The notes: generated by a model from the letters alone, not told the origin. Positions 26,745-35,089 are shown, counted from the first letter of the stretch. The stretch is DNA of 64,000 bases from Streptomyces koelreuteriae (GCF_018604545.1 NZ_CP075896.1:1984001-2048000), one strand, 5' to 3'. Translations and numbers: made by a program.

Positions 26745-27402
26745 GCCCGGCCCGGATCGCGTACCGGGTCAGCTCCAGGCGGTCGCGCATGCCGAGCTTC
26801 TGGAGGAGGTTGGCGCGGTGGCGTTCGACCGTCTTGGCGCTGATGAAGAGGAGTTCGCCGATCTCCTTGGAGGTGTGGCCCTCGGCGACCAGCTTGAGGA
26901 TCTCCTCCTCGCGCTCGGTGATGGCCCGTTCCGGCAGGCCGTCGCCCCGGTGCAGCCGCTCCAGGTAGGAGCGGACGAGGGCCCGCTCGGCGCCGGGGTA
27001 GATGAACGGCTCGTCGCGCACGGCCGCCCGGCAGGCCTCGACCAGGTCGCGGTCGGCGACGGACTTGAGGACGTAGCCGCTGGCACCGGCCCTGAGCGCC
27101 TCGAAGAAGTACTCCTCGTTGTCGTACATCGTCAGAATCAGGATGTGCAGGTCGGGCAGTCGGCGGGAGAGTTCGCGGGCTGCCTGGAGGCCGGTCATAC
27201 GCGGCATGGCGACATCGAGGACGGCCAGGTCCACGGCGGTCTCCCGGGCCTTGGCGACAGCCTCGGCACCGTCCCCGGCCTCGGCGACGACCGTCAGGTC
27301 CGGCTCCCCGTCCAGGATGAGGCGCACTCCCCGGCGTACGAGGGTGTGGTCGTCGGCGAGCAGGACGCGGATCGGGGTGGGGGCGGCGGTGGGGGCGGTC
27401 AT
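26731..27402 (-). CDS. NarL/LuxR-family response regulator
   Basis: A 223-residue regulator with receiver domain (acidic pocket ADD, phospho-acceptor Asp in LAVLDVAMP, Lys in YVLKSV) and a C-terminal LuxR-type helix-turn-helix (ITEREEEILKLVAEGHTSKE, then KTVERHRANLLQKLG). The ATG at 27402 follows GAGGAG; a GTG 11 codons upstream is in the coupling region. The adjoining sensor kinase is its partner. The stop region overlaps the convergent P-loop kinase by 14 nt. Target genes are not evident; the divergent antiporter genes are a candidate. Confidence 0.9.
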   Translation of the reverse strand: MTAPTAAPTPIRVLLADDHTLVRRGVRLILDGEPDLTVVAEAGDGAEAVAKARETAVDLAVLDVAMPRMTGLQAARELSRRLPDLHILILTMYDNEEYFFEALRAGASGYVLKSVADRDLVEACRAAVRDEPFIYPGAERALVRSYLERLHRGDGLPERAITEREEEILKLVAEGHTSKEIGELLFISAKTVERHRANLLQKLGMRDRLELTRYAIRAGLIEP

Positions 27403-27437
27403 CAGCGGGCTCCTCGGGCTGACGGGTGGGGACACAT
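27402..27437 (-). CDS. 11-residue mini-ORF coupling kinase and regulator
   Basis: Between the kinase stop and the regulator start the reverse strand encodes MCPHPSARGAR. Its ATG overlaps the kinase TGA (TGATG) and its own TGA overlaps the regulator ATG (TGATG). The arrangement results from a 15-bp direct repeat (CATCAGCGGGCTCCT on the forward strand, at 27400-27414 and 27435-27449), so each junction has its own AGGAG ribosome binding site. It probably acts as a translational relay, not as a protein. Confidence 0.4.
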   Translation of the reverse strand: MCPHPSARGAR

Positions 27438-28480
27438 CAGCGGGCTCCTTCCGTCACCGGCACGCCCAGGCGTACGTCCGTGCCCCGGCCGGGGGCCGGT
27501 TCGACGGTGAGGGCGGCGCCGATCAGGAGGGCGCGTTCGCGCATGCCCGTGATGCCGGCGCCCTCCGGGGCGTCGCCGACGCCCGTGCCGTTGTCGCGTA
27601 CGAGGAGTTCGACGCCGCCGGGTACCTGCTGGAGGCGGAGTTCGGCGCGGTCGGCGCCGGCATGCCGGGCGGTATTGGTCAGGCCTTCCTGGGCCACCCG
27701 GTAGACGACGAGTTCCGCTTCCGGACTGAGGGCGGGGAGGTCGCCGGTGACCTGGTGGCGCACGGTCAGCCCATGGGTCGTGAACTCGGAGGCGAGCGAG
27801 CGCAGGGCACTGGCCAGCCCCAGCTCCTCCAGGACACCGGGGCGCAGCCGGCGGGCGATCCGGCGGATCTCGTCCAGACCGGCCCGGGTCGCCTCCTGCG
27901 CCTGGCCCACCTCCTCGCGCAGATCCTCGGGCGCCCGGTCGGCGACCCGCTTGAGCTGGAGCAGGACGGCGGTCAGGGTCTGCCCGACCTCGTCGTGCAG
28001 CTCACGGGCGATCCGGTGGCGTTCGCGCTCCTGTGCGGACAGGGCCCGGGCGGCGCCCGCGGCCCGCTCGGCCTCCAGCCGGTCGAGCATCGTGTTGTAC
28101 GTCGTGATCAGCGCGGCCGTCTCCGCCGGTCCGGCGACCACCGGGCGCGATCCCGGGCGCAGCAGGTCGGCGGTGGCCATGGACCTGCCGAGCCGTTGCA
28201 GGGGCGCGAGGCCGAAGCGCAGCACCAGCGCGTTGCCCGCCAGCAGCATCACCAGGCCGCCGAGCAGGACGAGCGCCTCGCCCGCGAGGACGGGGGTGGA
28301 CACGGTGACCGGGCCGAGCAGCAACGCGGTGGCCACGACCAGGCCCACGGCGTTGAGCGAGAAGATCCGCCAGAACAACGACACGTTCCTGGATCCGCCC
28401 CTTCCGGCCTTCGCGTACGGCACCTCCCGCTCCACCCTTTCCGGCGACCGGCCGCTGTGTATATCCGTCACAACACCCAT
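27437..28480 (-). CDS. NarL-type sensor histidine kinase
   Basis: A 347-residue kinase with two N-terminal membrane helices (about residues 34-85), a HAMP-like segment (LAPLQRLGRSM) and the HisKA_3 phospho-acceptor His in ERHRIARELHDEVGQTL, then a HATPase with the N box VAQEGLTNTARHA and DNGTGVG. There is little extracytoplasmic loop, suggesting sensing within or at the membrane. The start MGVVTDIHSG is chosen because upstream codons encode a non-conserved Arg/Ser stretch. It is followed by the mini-ORF and response regulator, and is divergent from the potassium/proton antiporter genes. Confidence 0.87.
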   Translation of the reverse strand: MGVVTDIHSGRSPERVEREVPYAKAGRGGSRNVSLFWRIFSLNAVGLVVATALLLGPVTVSTPVLAGEALVLLGGLVMLLAGNALVLRFGLAPLQRLGRSMATADLLRPGSRPVVAGPAETAALITTYNTMLDRLEAERAAGAARALSAQERERHRIARELHDEVGQTLTAVLLQLKRVADRAPEDLREEVGQAQEATRAGLDEIRRIARRLRPGVLEELGLASALRSLASEFTTHGLTVRHQVTGDLPALSPEAELVVYRVAQEGLTNTARHAGADRAELRLQQVPGGVELLVRDNGTGVGDAPEGAGITGMRERALLIGAALTVEPAPGRGTDVRLGVPVTEGAR

Positions 28481-28608
28481 GTCGTCACCGTACGGCCGGA
28501 TGGCAGCATGCGGACTTGACCCGTCCGTTGATCGACACCGTTCACGACACCGACACAGCAACACCTACAAGACAAACCAACCAAACAACATGAAAAAGGG
28601 GAAGAAAC

Positions 28609-29094
28609 GTGTCAGCTCCGCGCCTGAGGGCGACGCCGCTGCCGGGTATCGGGGTCCAGTACGACCTGGAGACCCGGGAACACCGCCATCTGTCGGTGGT
28701 GGCGCACCGCGACGGCACGCGCACGGTGAACATGTACCGGGCCGACGATCCCGACTCCTGCGCGCATTCGCTGCGGCTGACCAGCTCGGAGGCGGGTTCG
28801 CTGATCGACGCGCTGAAGCCGTCCCACCACAGTCCGAGCCTGCTGTACACCACGGACCTGGGGCTGGTGGCCGAGCGGATCGAGGTGGCCGCGACCTCGC
28901 GCTGGAACGGGCGGGTGCTGGGCGACATGAAGATGCGGACGGAGACCGGCGCGTCGGTCGTGGCGGTGCTGCGCCGGGCCGAGGCCATTCCGTCGCCCGC
29001 GCCGGACTTCCGGCTGGCGGGCGGTGACACGCTGATCGTCGTCGGGACCCGTGAGGGCGTCGACGCCGCCGCGACCATACTCGGGCGGGAGTGA
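28609..29094 (+). CDS. CPA2 antiporter regulatory subunit (KhtT-like, TrkA-C domain)
   Basis: A 161-residue cytoplasmic protein. The N-terminal half is the KhtT-like domain (LPGIGVQYDLETREHRHLSV), and residues about 85-161 form a TrkA-C/RCK-C ligand-binding domain (RVLGDMKMRTETGASVVAVLR, then GGDTLIVVGTREGVD). Such subunits gate K+(NH4+)/H+ antiport, often through cyclic di-AMP. The GTG at 28609 follows GGGGAAG. The antiporter gene begins 4 nt after its stop, so the pair is cotranscribed. The 5' leader is unusually A-rich for this genome. Confidence 0.87.
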   Translation: MSAPRLRATPLPGIGVQYDLETREHRHLSVVAHRDGTRTVNMYRADDPDSCAHSLRLTSSEAGSLIDALKPSHHSPSLLYTTDLGLVAERIEVAATSRWNGRVLGDMKMRTETGASVVAVLRRAEAIPSPAPDFRLAGGDTLIVVGTREGVDAAATILGRE

Positions 29095-29098
29095 GCCT

Positions 29099-30322
29099 GT
29101 GCACTCCGCGGTCCTGCTCATCGAGTTCGGTTCCATCATCCTCGGCCTCGGCCTGCTCGGACGGTTCGCCGCCCGTTTCCGGCTCTCGCCGATACCGCTG
29201 TACCTCCTGGCCGGTCTGGCCTTCGGCGAGGGCGGGCTGCTGCCGCTGGGCGCGAGCGAGGAGTTCGTCGCCACGGGCGCCGAGATCGGCGTCATCCTGC
29301 TCCTGCTGATGCTGGGCCTGGAGTACACGGCGAGCGATCTCGTCTCCAACCTCAAGACGCACTACCCGTCCGGACTGGTCGACTGCGCGCTCAACGCACT
29401 GCCCGGAGCGGCGATGGCGCTGCTGCTCGGCTGGGGGCCGGTGGCCGCCGTCGTCCTGGCCGGTGTCACCTGGATCTCGTCGTCCGGCGTGATCGCGAAG
29501 GTGCTCGGCGATCTGGGCCGGGTCGGCAACCGCGAGACCCCCGTCATCCTCAGCGTCCTGGTGCTGGAGGACCTGGCGATGGCCGTGTACCTGCCCATCG
29601 TCACGGCACTGGTGGCGGGCGTCGGGCTGATGGCCGGCAGCATGACCCTGGCGATCGCGCTGGGCGCGGCCGGGCTCGTGCTGTTCCTGGCCGTGCGCTA
29701 CGGCCGGCTCATCTCGAGGTTCGTCTCCAGCGACGACCCGGAGAAGCTGCTGCTGGTGGTGCTGGGCCTGACCATCCTGGTCGCGGGCGTCGCGCAGCAG
29801 CTCCAGGTGTCGGCGGCGGTCGGCGCCTTCCTGGTGGGCATCGCGCTGTCGGGCGAGGTGGCGGAGGGTGCGCACACCCTGCTCAGCCCCTTGCGGGACC
29901 TGTTCGCGGCGGTCTTCTTCGTCTTCTTCGGACTGCACACCGACCCGTCCAGCATCCCGCCCGTCCTGCTGCCCGCCCTCGCGCTGGCCGTCGTCACGGC
30001 CCTGACGAAGATCGCCACCGGGTACTGGGCGGCCCGGCGCGCCGGGATCTCCGTCAAGGGCCGCTGGCGTGCGGGCGGTGCGCTGGTGGCCCGGGGCGAG
30101 TTCTCGATCGTCATCGCCGGTCTGGCGGTCGCGGCCGGTATCGAACCGTCCCTCGGCCCCCTGGCCACGGCCTATGTCCTCATCCTGGTCGTCCTCGGCC
30201 CCCTCACCGCGCGCTACACGGAGCCGGTGGCGATGTGGTGGAGCGGACGCCGCGAGGCCCGCCGGGGAACCCCGGAGCCCGCGCCCCGGAAGACCGAGGC
30301 GGAGGCGCCGGTGGGCGACTGA
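29099..30322 (+). CDS. CPA2-family cation:proton antiporter (KhtU/KefB-like)
   Basis: A 407-residue integral membrane protein with about 12 hydrophobic segments starting SAVLLIEFGSIILGLGLLGRF. Family motifs include VTWISSSGVIAKVL, SVLVLEDLAMAVYLP (ion-coupling Asp) and AAVGAFLVGIALSG. It lacks a C-terminal NAD-binding KTN domain, which fits dependence on the separate regulatory subunit just upstream. The GTG at 29099 lies 4 nt after the subunit's stop. Likely role: K+ or Na+ efflux and pH homeostasis. Confidence 0.9.
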   Translation: MHSAVLLIEFGSIILGLGLLGRFAARFRLSPIPLYLLAGLAFGEGGLLPLGASEEFVATGAEIGVILLLLMLGLEYTASDLVSNLKTHYPSGLVDCALNALPGAAMALLLGWGPVAAVVLAGVTWISSSGVIAKVLGDLGRVGNRETPVILSVLVLEDLAMAVYLPIVTALVAGVGLMAGSMTLAIALGAAGLVLFLAVRYGRLISRFVSSDDPEKLLLVVLGLTILVAGVAQQLQVSAAVGAFLVGIALSGEVAEGAHTLLSPLRDLFAAVFFVFFGLHTDPSSIPPVLLPALALAVVTALTKIATGYWAARRAGISVKGRWRAGGALVARGEFSIVIAGLAVAAGIEPSLGPLATAYVLILVVLGPLTARYTEPVAMWWSGRREARRGTPEPAPRKTEAEAPVGD

Positions 30323-30334
30323 GGAGGGGGTGGG

Positions 30335-30754
30335 TCACCTCGGGGGCCTCTGGTCACCGCCGGGAGCCCACCCCTGCCTCCGCAGCACCCCGGGCACATC
30401 CGGTGCCTCGTAGTGCTCGCCCTTGAGGACCTTGCCGTCCTCGCGCCGGGAGACCGAGCCGTCGGGGCCGATCTTGGTCATGTTGGATCGGTGGATCTCG
30501 GTCAGTACCGCGTCGAGGTCGATGCCGTGGACGAGGGCGGTGCCGTACGCGACATAGACGACGTCCGCCAGTTCGTGGGCGAGCCGGTCGAGCGGGCCCA
30601 GGACCGACACCTCGGCGACCTCCGCGGCCTCCTCCGCGAGGAGTTCGCCGCGATGGGCGGCGAGTTCCCGGGAGACCTCCGTCGGGGTACTGCGGGCGTC
30701 CAGGCCGAAGGCGAGGTGGAATTCACGGACCAGGTCAGCGGGCGAGGAGCTCAT
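30335..30754 (-). CDS. MazG-like nucleotide pyrophosphohydrolase
   Basis: A 139-residue all-alpha NTP pyrophosphatase. The metal-binding pattern is visible as ELLAEEAAEVAEV (EExxE) followed by RLAHELADVVYVAYG (ExxD). A C-terminal stretch SNMTKIGPDG, then REDGKVLKGEHYEAPD, resembles bacteriophage/actinobacterial MazG-like proteins that hydrolyse dNTPs or house-cleaning substrates. The ATG at 30754 gives MSSSPADLVREF; ten earlier codons are in frame but not family-like. It is convergent with the antiporter gene, 12 nt apart. Confidence 0.8.
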   Translation of the reverse strand: MSSSPADLVREFHLAFGLDARSTPTEVSRELAAHRGELLAEEAAEVAEVSVLGPLDRLAHELADVVYVAYGTALVHGIDLDAVLTEIHRSNMTKIGPDGSVSRREDGKVLKGEHYEAPDVPGVLRRQGWAPGGDQRPPR

Positions 30755-30852
30755 GGGGACGACAGTAGCGGCCCCCACTGACACCCCTCCCCGCCCCGGT
30801 GCCGACCGCCGCCCCTGGTCAGAGGGGCACCAAGGCTGGCAGGATCTCGCGC

Positions 30853-31854
30853 ATGTCCCAGATGTTCCCCCGTATCGGCAGGCGCCGGGCCCTGCAGGGC
30901 GGCACGGCCTCCCTCCTGGTCCTCGGGCTGCTGCTGTGGTGGCTGCGCCCCTGGGCCGAGGAGCCGCCGGGCGGGTCGATCACGTTCAGCACGGGCACGC
31001 GCGCCGGGGTCTACCACGAGTACGGCGAACTCCTGCGCGCCGAGATCGACCAGGACATGCCGGACCTCGGGGTGCGCCTGCTGACCAGCGCCGGGTCGCA
31101 GGAGAACGTCTCGGACGTGGCGACGGGCAAGGCCGACTTCGCCATCGCGGCGGCCGACGCGGTCGCCACGTACAAGCTCGACAACGGCGCGGGCGCCGGC
31201 CGGCTGCGCGGCATGGCCCGCCTGTACGACGACTACCTGCAGCTCGTCGTGCCGCCCGACTCGGACATCCGCTCCGTCGCGGACCTGCGGGGCAAGCGTG
31301 TGGCCATAGGGCTGCCGAACTCCGGCGTGCGGCTGATCGCGAACGGCGTGCTCAAGGCGGCCGGGATCGACCCGGAGAAGGACATCAAGCCCTCCTCGGA
31401 CGGCATCGACACCGGACCCCGGCGACTGGGGCACGGCCTCGACGCTTTCTTCTGGTCGGGCGGACTGCCCACGGACGGGCTCAGCCGCCTCGCCAAGAAA
31501 TCGGCCTCCGCCTTCCGCTTCGTGCCGATCGACGTCGGGCTCGTGGCCAAGCTGCACGACCAGGGCGGTGCCACGCGGTACTACCGCGCCACCAAGATGC
31601 CGGAGTCGGCCTACCCCACGATCCAGCGCGGTGACCCGGTGCCGACCCTGGCGGTGTCCAACGTGCTGCTCACGCGCAGCGACATGGACCCCCGGCTCAC
31701 CGAATGGCTGACCCGTACGGTGATCGACAGCCGGGACGGCATCGGCGCGACCGTCCACTCCGCCCAGCTCGTCGATGTCCGCACCGCGATCTACACCGAC
31801 CCGCTCCAGCTGCATCGCGGCGCCCAGCGCTACTACCAGTCGGTCAAGCCGTAG
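30853..31854 (+). CDS. TAXI-family periplasmic-type solute-binding protein, orphan
   Basis: A 333-residue TAXI (TRAP-associated extracytoplasmic immunogenic) protein. An N-terminal hydrophobic helix (ASLLVLGLLLWWLRPWA, residues 20-36) without a lipobox or clear cleavage site suggests a membrane anchor. Family features are FSTGTRAGVYHEYGELL, TSAGSQENV and GVRLIANGVL, LDAFFWSGG. No TRAP permease genes (the large fused or small membrane subunits) lie nearby, so it probably does not serve transport. It is convergent with and overlaps gluK by 11 nt. Some TAXI proteins bind glutamate, making it a candidate partner of the glutamate-sensing kinase. Confidence 0.85.
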   Translation: MSQMFPRIGRRRALQGGTASLLVLGLLLWWLRPWAEEPPGGSITFSTGTRAGVYHEYGELLRAEIDQDMPDLGVRLLTSAGSQENVSDVATGKADFAIAAADAVATYKLDNGAGAGRLRGMARLYDDYLQLVVPPDSDIRSVADLRGKRVAIGLPNSGVRLIANGVLKAAGIDPEKDIKPSSDGIDTGPRRLGHGLDAFFWSGGLPTDGLSRLAKKSASAFRFVPIDVGLVAKLHDQGGATRYYRATKMPESAYPTIQRGDPVPTLAVSNVLLTRSDMDPRLTEWLTRTVIDSRDGIGATVHSAQLVDVRTAIYTDPLQLHRGAQRYYQSVKP

Positions 31855-33250
31855 GGCCCGACCTCGGCACTCTCACCGTCACCCGCAGCCCGTGCGGCTC
31901 ATGACGGTCGTACGTGATCGAACCGCCGCCCGCCGCGAGCAGTGCCCGCGAGATGGACAGTCCGAGGCCCGAGCCCTTGATGTTCTGGTGGCGGCCGCTG
32001 CGCCAGAAGCGGTCGCCGACCCGGGCCAGCTCCTCGTCGGTGAGGCCGGGGCCGTGGTCGGTGACGACGATGGTGGAGGTGTCGCCTTCGGGGGCGACGG
32101 TCACCTCGACGCTCTGGTCCTCGGGCGTGAACTTCACCGCGTTGTCGATGACCGCGTCCAGCGCGCTGGACAGCGCGACCGGGTCGGCCCAGGCGGTCGT
32201 GGGCGGGCAGTCGCCGACCAGGCGCACGCCCTTGGCCTCGGCGGTCGGGGCCCAGGCCGCGAGGCGTTCGGCGGCGAGCTCGCCGATGTCGGTGATCCGC
32301 AGGTCCGCCTCGGTGTGCTCCGCCAGCGCCAGATCCAGCAGATCGTCCAGGACCTGCGCGAGGCGCTTGCCCTCGCCCTGGACGGAGGCGATCTCCTTGT
32401 TGCCCTCGGGCAGCTCGAAGGAGAGCAGCTCGATACGGAGCAGCAGCGCCGCGAGCGGGTTGCGGAGCTGGTGCGAGGCGTCCGCGACGAAGGCGCGCTG
32501 CTGCTCCAGCACGTCCTCGACGTTGTCCGCCATCTCATTGAACGACCGGGCCAGACGCCTGAGTTCCGGCGGACCGCCGGCGGCCGCGACCCGGGACTTG
32601 AGCCGGCCGGTGGCGATGTCGTGGGTGGTGGCGTCGAGGACGCGCACCGGCCGCAGGACCCAGCCGGTCAGCCGCAGGGCGGCGCCGACGGCCAGCAGCA
32701 TCGCGGCGCCCTCGCCCGCGCCGATGACCAGCCAGCCGTGCAGGGTGCGCGAGCGCATCTGCCCGGTGGGCGAGTCGGTGACGACGACCGCGACGACGTC
32801 CCCGTCCCGGATGACCGGCGAGGCGACCACCAGGTTGTGGCGCTGCCAGGGCCAGACCTGCTTCGGGTCGTGGCTGCGGCGGCTGAGCAGCGCCTCCTCG
32901 AAGGCGTCGCGCACCTCGCCCTCTTCCGGCAGGGACCACCTGGCCGGTGCATGAGCCATGGCACTGCCGCTGCGGTAGAAGACACCGGCCCGGATGCCGT
33001 AGACGTCGTAGTAGCTGTCGAGCTCGCTGCTGAGCGTGGCCAGACGCTCGTTCTCGAACGCCCCGGCCGTGCCGGTGGGCGAGTCGGTGACGAACTGGGC
33101 GAGGGCGGCGAAGCGCGCGGTGTCGTCGATCCGGTCGACGACGACCTTCTGCTGCTGGGCCCCGGCCAGACTGACGGCGAGCGGGACCCCGAGCGCGAGC
33201 AGCACGGCCGCCATCAGGATGATCAGCAGCGGGAGCAGACGAGTGCGCAC
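31844..33250 (-). CDS. gluK: Sensor histidine kinase GluK (glutamate sensing)
   Basis: A 468-residue kinase with a membrane helix at residues 5-29, an extracytoplasmic sensory domain of about 130 residues, a second helix (GWLVIGAGEGAAMLLAVGAAL), HAMP, the HisKA phospho-acceptor His in ADASHQLRNPLAALL, and a HATPase with the N box DNAVKF and the G2 box GSGLGLSISRAL. It is 9 nt downstream of the response regulator gene. Position beside gluABCD matches the GluR-GluK system described for glutamate sensing and uptake in S. coelicolor, which is the basis of the name. Confidence 0.88.
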   Translation of the reverse strand: MRTRLLPLLIILMAAVLLALGVPLAVSLAGAQQQKVVVDRIDDTARFAALAQFVTDSPTGTAGAFENERLATLSSELDSYYDVYGIRAGVFYRSGSAMAHAPARWSLPEEGEVRDAFEEALLSRRSHDPKQVWPWQRHNLVVASPVIRDGDVVAVVVTDSPTGQMRSRTLHGWLVIGAGEGAAMLLAVGAALRLTGWVLRPVRVLDATTHDIATGRLKSRVAAAGGPPELRRLARSFNEMADNVEDVLEQQRAFVADASHQLRNPLAALLLRIELLSFELPEGNKEIASVQGEGKRLAQVLDDLLDLALAEHTEADLRITDIGELAAERLAAWAPTAEAKGVRLVGDCPPTTAWADPVALSSALDAVIDNAVKFTPEDQSVEVTVAPEGDTSTIVVTDHGPGLTDEELARVGDRFWRSGRHQNIKGSGLGLSISRALLAAGGGSITYDRHEPHGLRVTVRVPRSGPTA

Positions 33251-33259
33251 CCGGCCCCG

Positions 33260-33946
33260 CTAACCGGCAGGCGCGACGAGCCGGTAGCCGACCCCGCGTA
33301 CGGTCTCGATGAGCGCCGGCATGCGCAGCTTGGCGCGCAGGGACGCCACATGCACCTCCAGGGTGCGCCCGGTCCCCTCCCAGCTCGTCCGCCACACCTC
33401 GCTGATGATCTGCTCCCGGCGGAAGACCACCCCGGGCCGCTGCGCGAGCAGGGCCAGCAGATCGAACTCCTTGCGGGTCAGCTGGACCACCGCCCCGTCG
33501 ACGCTGACCCGGCGGGTGGGCAGCTCTATGTGCACGGGCCCGAGGCGCAGCTCGGTCTCGATGCCGCTGGAGGTGTCCTCGTGGGAGGTGCGCCGGCTCA
33601 CGGCGTGGATGCGGGCGAGCAGCTCCCCGGTGTCGTACGGCTTCACCACGTAGTCGTCGGCGCCCAGGTTGAGGCCGTGGATGCGGGAGCGGACGTCGGA
33701 GCGGGCGGTGACCATGATCACTGGGGTGGCGGTGCGTTTGCGGATCTTGCCGCAGACCTCGTACCCGTCCTGGTCGGGCAGGCCGAGGTCGAGGAGGACG
33801 ACGCCGAAGCAGTCGCTCTCGGGGACGAGGGCCTGGAGGGCCTCCTCACCGCTGCGCGCGTGCGTGACGTCGAATCCGTGCCGCGCCAGGACAGCCGACA
33901 GGGCGGCGGCGACGTGGTTGTCGTCCTCGACGAGCAGCAGTCTCAT
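33260..33946 (-). CDS. gluR: OmpR/PhoB-family response regulator GluR
   Basis: A 228-residue regulator: receiver domain (VEDD, phospho-Asp in LLDLGLPDQDGYE, Lys in VVKPYD) plus a C-terminal winged helix (RKEFDLLALLAQRPG, TLEVHVASLRAKL and ETVRGVGYRL). The ATG at 33946 follows AAGGGGGAC; the frame continues upstream through an Arg-rich stretch encoded by a palindrome and is not coding. It is divergent from gluA, with which it shares a 289-nt regulatory region, and is cotranscribed with gluK. Confidence 0.9.
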   Translation of the reverse strand: MRLLLVEDDNHVAAALSAVLARHGFDVTHARSGEEALQALVPESDCFGVVLLDLGLPDQDGYEVCGKIRKRTATPVIMVTARSDVRSRIHGLNLGADDYVVKPYDTGELLARIHAVSRRTSHEDTSSGIETELRLGPVHIELPTRRVSVDGAVVQLTRKEFDLLALLAQRPGVVFRREQIISEVWRTSWEGTGRTLEVHVASLRAKLRMPALIETVRGVGYRLVAPAG

Positions 33947-33996
33947 CCGGTCCCCCTTCGGTTCACTGGCCGTACGATCTGTCTGTGTACAAAAAG

Positions 33997-34020
33997 TGCG
34001 TGCACGCGCGCGTGCACGCA
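33997..34020. repeat. 24-bp perfect palindrome in the gluR-gluA gap
   Basis: The half-site is TGCGTGCACGCG, repeated in inverse orientation without spacer. The block from 33996 to 34021 also alternates purine and pyrimidine without a break. It lies 50 bp before the gluR start and 215 bp before gluA. It may be an operator, a cruciform or a Z-DNA-prone element, or the root of a hairpin in the gluR leader. Confidence 0.6.
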
Positions 34021-34150
34021 TTGCAGTCACGCTGATGGATGAGGACGGCGTCAAGAGGGTTCCGGTTGCGGAGAGCTTCCGTTACCCGGCCGATATGAGC
34101 GCTGCTCACAAGTGCTACGACACGTGTCCGATTGCTATCGGATCGTGATG

Positions 34151-34168
34151 CTCAGATTCCCCTCAGAT
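34151..34168 (+). promoter_or_regulatory. Direct repeat, candidate GluR box before gluA
   Basis: CTCAGAT occurs at 34151-34157 and 34162-34168, an 11-bp period. OmpR/PhoB-type regulators usually bind 6-7-bp direct repeats at that spacing. It lies 68 bp upstream of the gluA start. Assignment to GluR is inference from spacing, regulator class and position. Confidence 0.4.
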
Positions 34169-34235
34169 GTAATGACGCAGGTCGTAGAGGGTAACTACTG
34201 TCCTCCGAAACCGAGGAGGACGGAGCCTGAGAGCG

Positions 34236-35012
34236 ATGACCGAAGTATCGGTGGCCAAGGAAGATGTGGCCGCGACCGGCGAACTGGTCGTCCTGAAGAG
34301 CGTCAACAAGCACTTCGGCGCGTTGCACGTACTCCAGGACATCGACCTGACGATCGCCCGCGGCGAAGTCGTCGTGGTCATCGGACCCTCCGGGTCCGGT
34401 AAGTCCACCCTGTGCCGCACCATCAACCGCCTGGAGACGACCGACTCCGGCTCGATCACGATCGACGGCAAGCCGCTGCCCCACGAGGGCAAGGAGCTGG
34501 CCAAGCTCCGGGCCGACGTCGGAATGGTCTTCCAGTCCTTCAACCTCTTCGCGCACAAGACCGTGCTCGAGAACGTGATGCTCGGCCAGATCAAGGTCCG
34601 CAAGAAGGACAAGAAGGCGGCCGAGGAGCGGGCTCGGGCCCTACTCGACCGGGTCGGCGTCGGCGCACAGGCCGAGAAGTACCCCGCACAGCTCTCCGGC
34701 GGCCAGCAGCAGCGCGTCGCGATCGCGCGGGCGCTGGCCATGGAGCCGAAGGTCATGCTCTTCGACGAGCCGACCTCCGCGCTCGACCCCGAGATGATCA
34801 ACGAGGTGCTGGAGGTCATGCAGCAGCTCGCCCGCGACGGCATGACCATGATCGTCGTTACCCATGAGATGGGCTTCGCACGATCGGCCGCCAACCGCGT
34901 GGTGTTCATGGCGGACGGCCGCATCGTCGAGGAGGCTGCGCCCGACCAGTTCTTCAGCAATCCGCGCAGTGACCGTGCCAAGGACTTCCTGTCGAAGATC
35001 CTCCACCACTGA
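34236..35012 (+). CDS. gluA: Glutamate ABC transporter ATP-binding protein GluA
   Basis: A 258-residue ATPase of the polar amino acid uptake class. Walker [10 protein letters not shown] lies near residue 49, Q-loop [15 protein letters not shown], signature [15 protein letters not shown], Walker [13 protein letters not shown] and the switch His in VTHEMGFAR. The ATG at 34236 starts [10 protein letters not shown]. It heads the gluABCD operon and energises glutamate import with the binding protein GluB and permeases GluC and GluD. Expression is probably controlled by the divergent gluR-gluK system. Confidence 0.95.
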   Translation: MTEVSVAKEDVAATGELVVLKSVNKHFGALHVLQDIDLTIARGEVVVVIGPSGSGKSTLCRTINRLETTDSGSITIDGKPLPHEGKELAKLRADVGMVFQSFNLFAHKTVLENVMLGQIKVRKKDKKAAEERARALLDRVGVGAQAEKYPAQLSGGQQQRVAIARALAMEPKVMLFDEPTSALDPEMINEVLEVMQQLARDGMTMIVVTHEMGFARSAANRVVFMADGRIVEEAAPDQFFSNPRSDRAKDFLSKILHH

Positions 35013-35089
35013 CGGCGCACTCCGCGCGACGCCACCGGCGTTGCCGCCTGACGGCCCGCATCTCTTTCACCAGCCAAAGGATGTTCATC

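Noticed and set aside
28589..28700. Short frame starting MKKGKKRVSSAP overlapping the antiporter subunit start
   Set aside because: Different frame from the conserved protein, low-complexity start, no conservation signal; the GTG at 28609 explains the region.
30335..30754. Phosphoribosyl-ATP pyrophosphatase (hisE)
   Set aside because: Shares the EExxE fold but the sequence after the metal motif and the absence of his genes favour a MazG-like protein.
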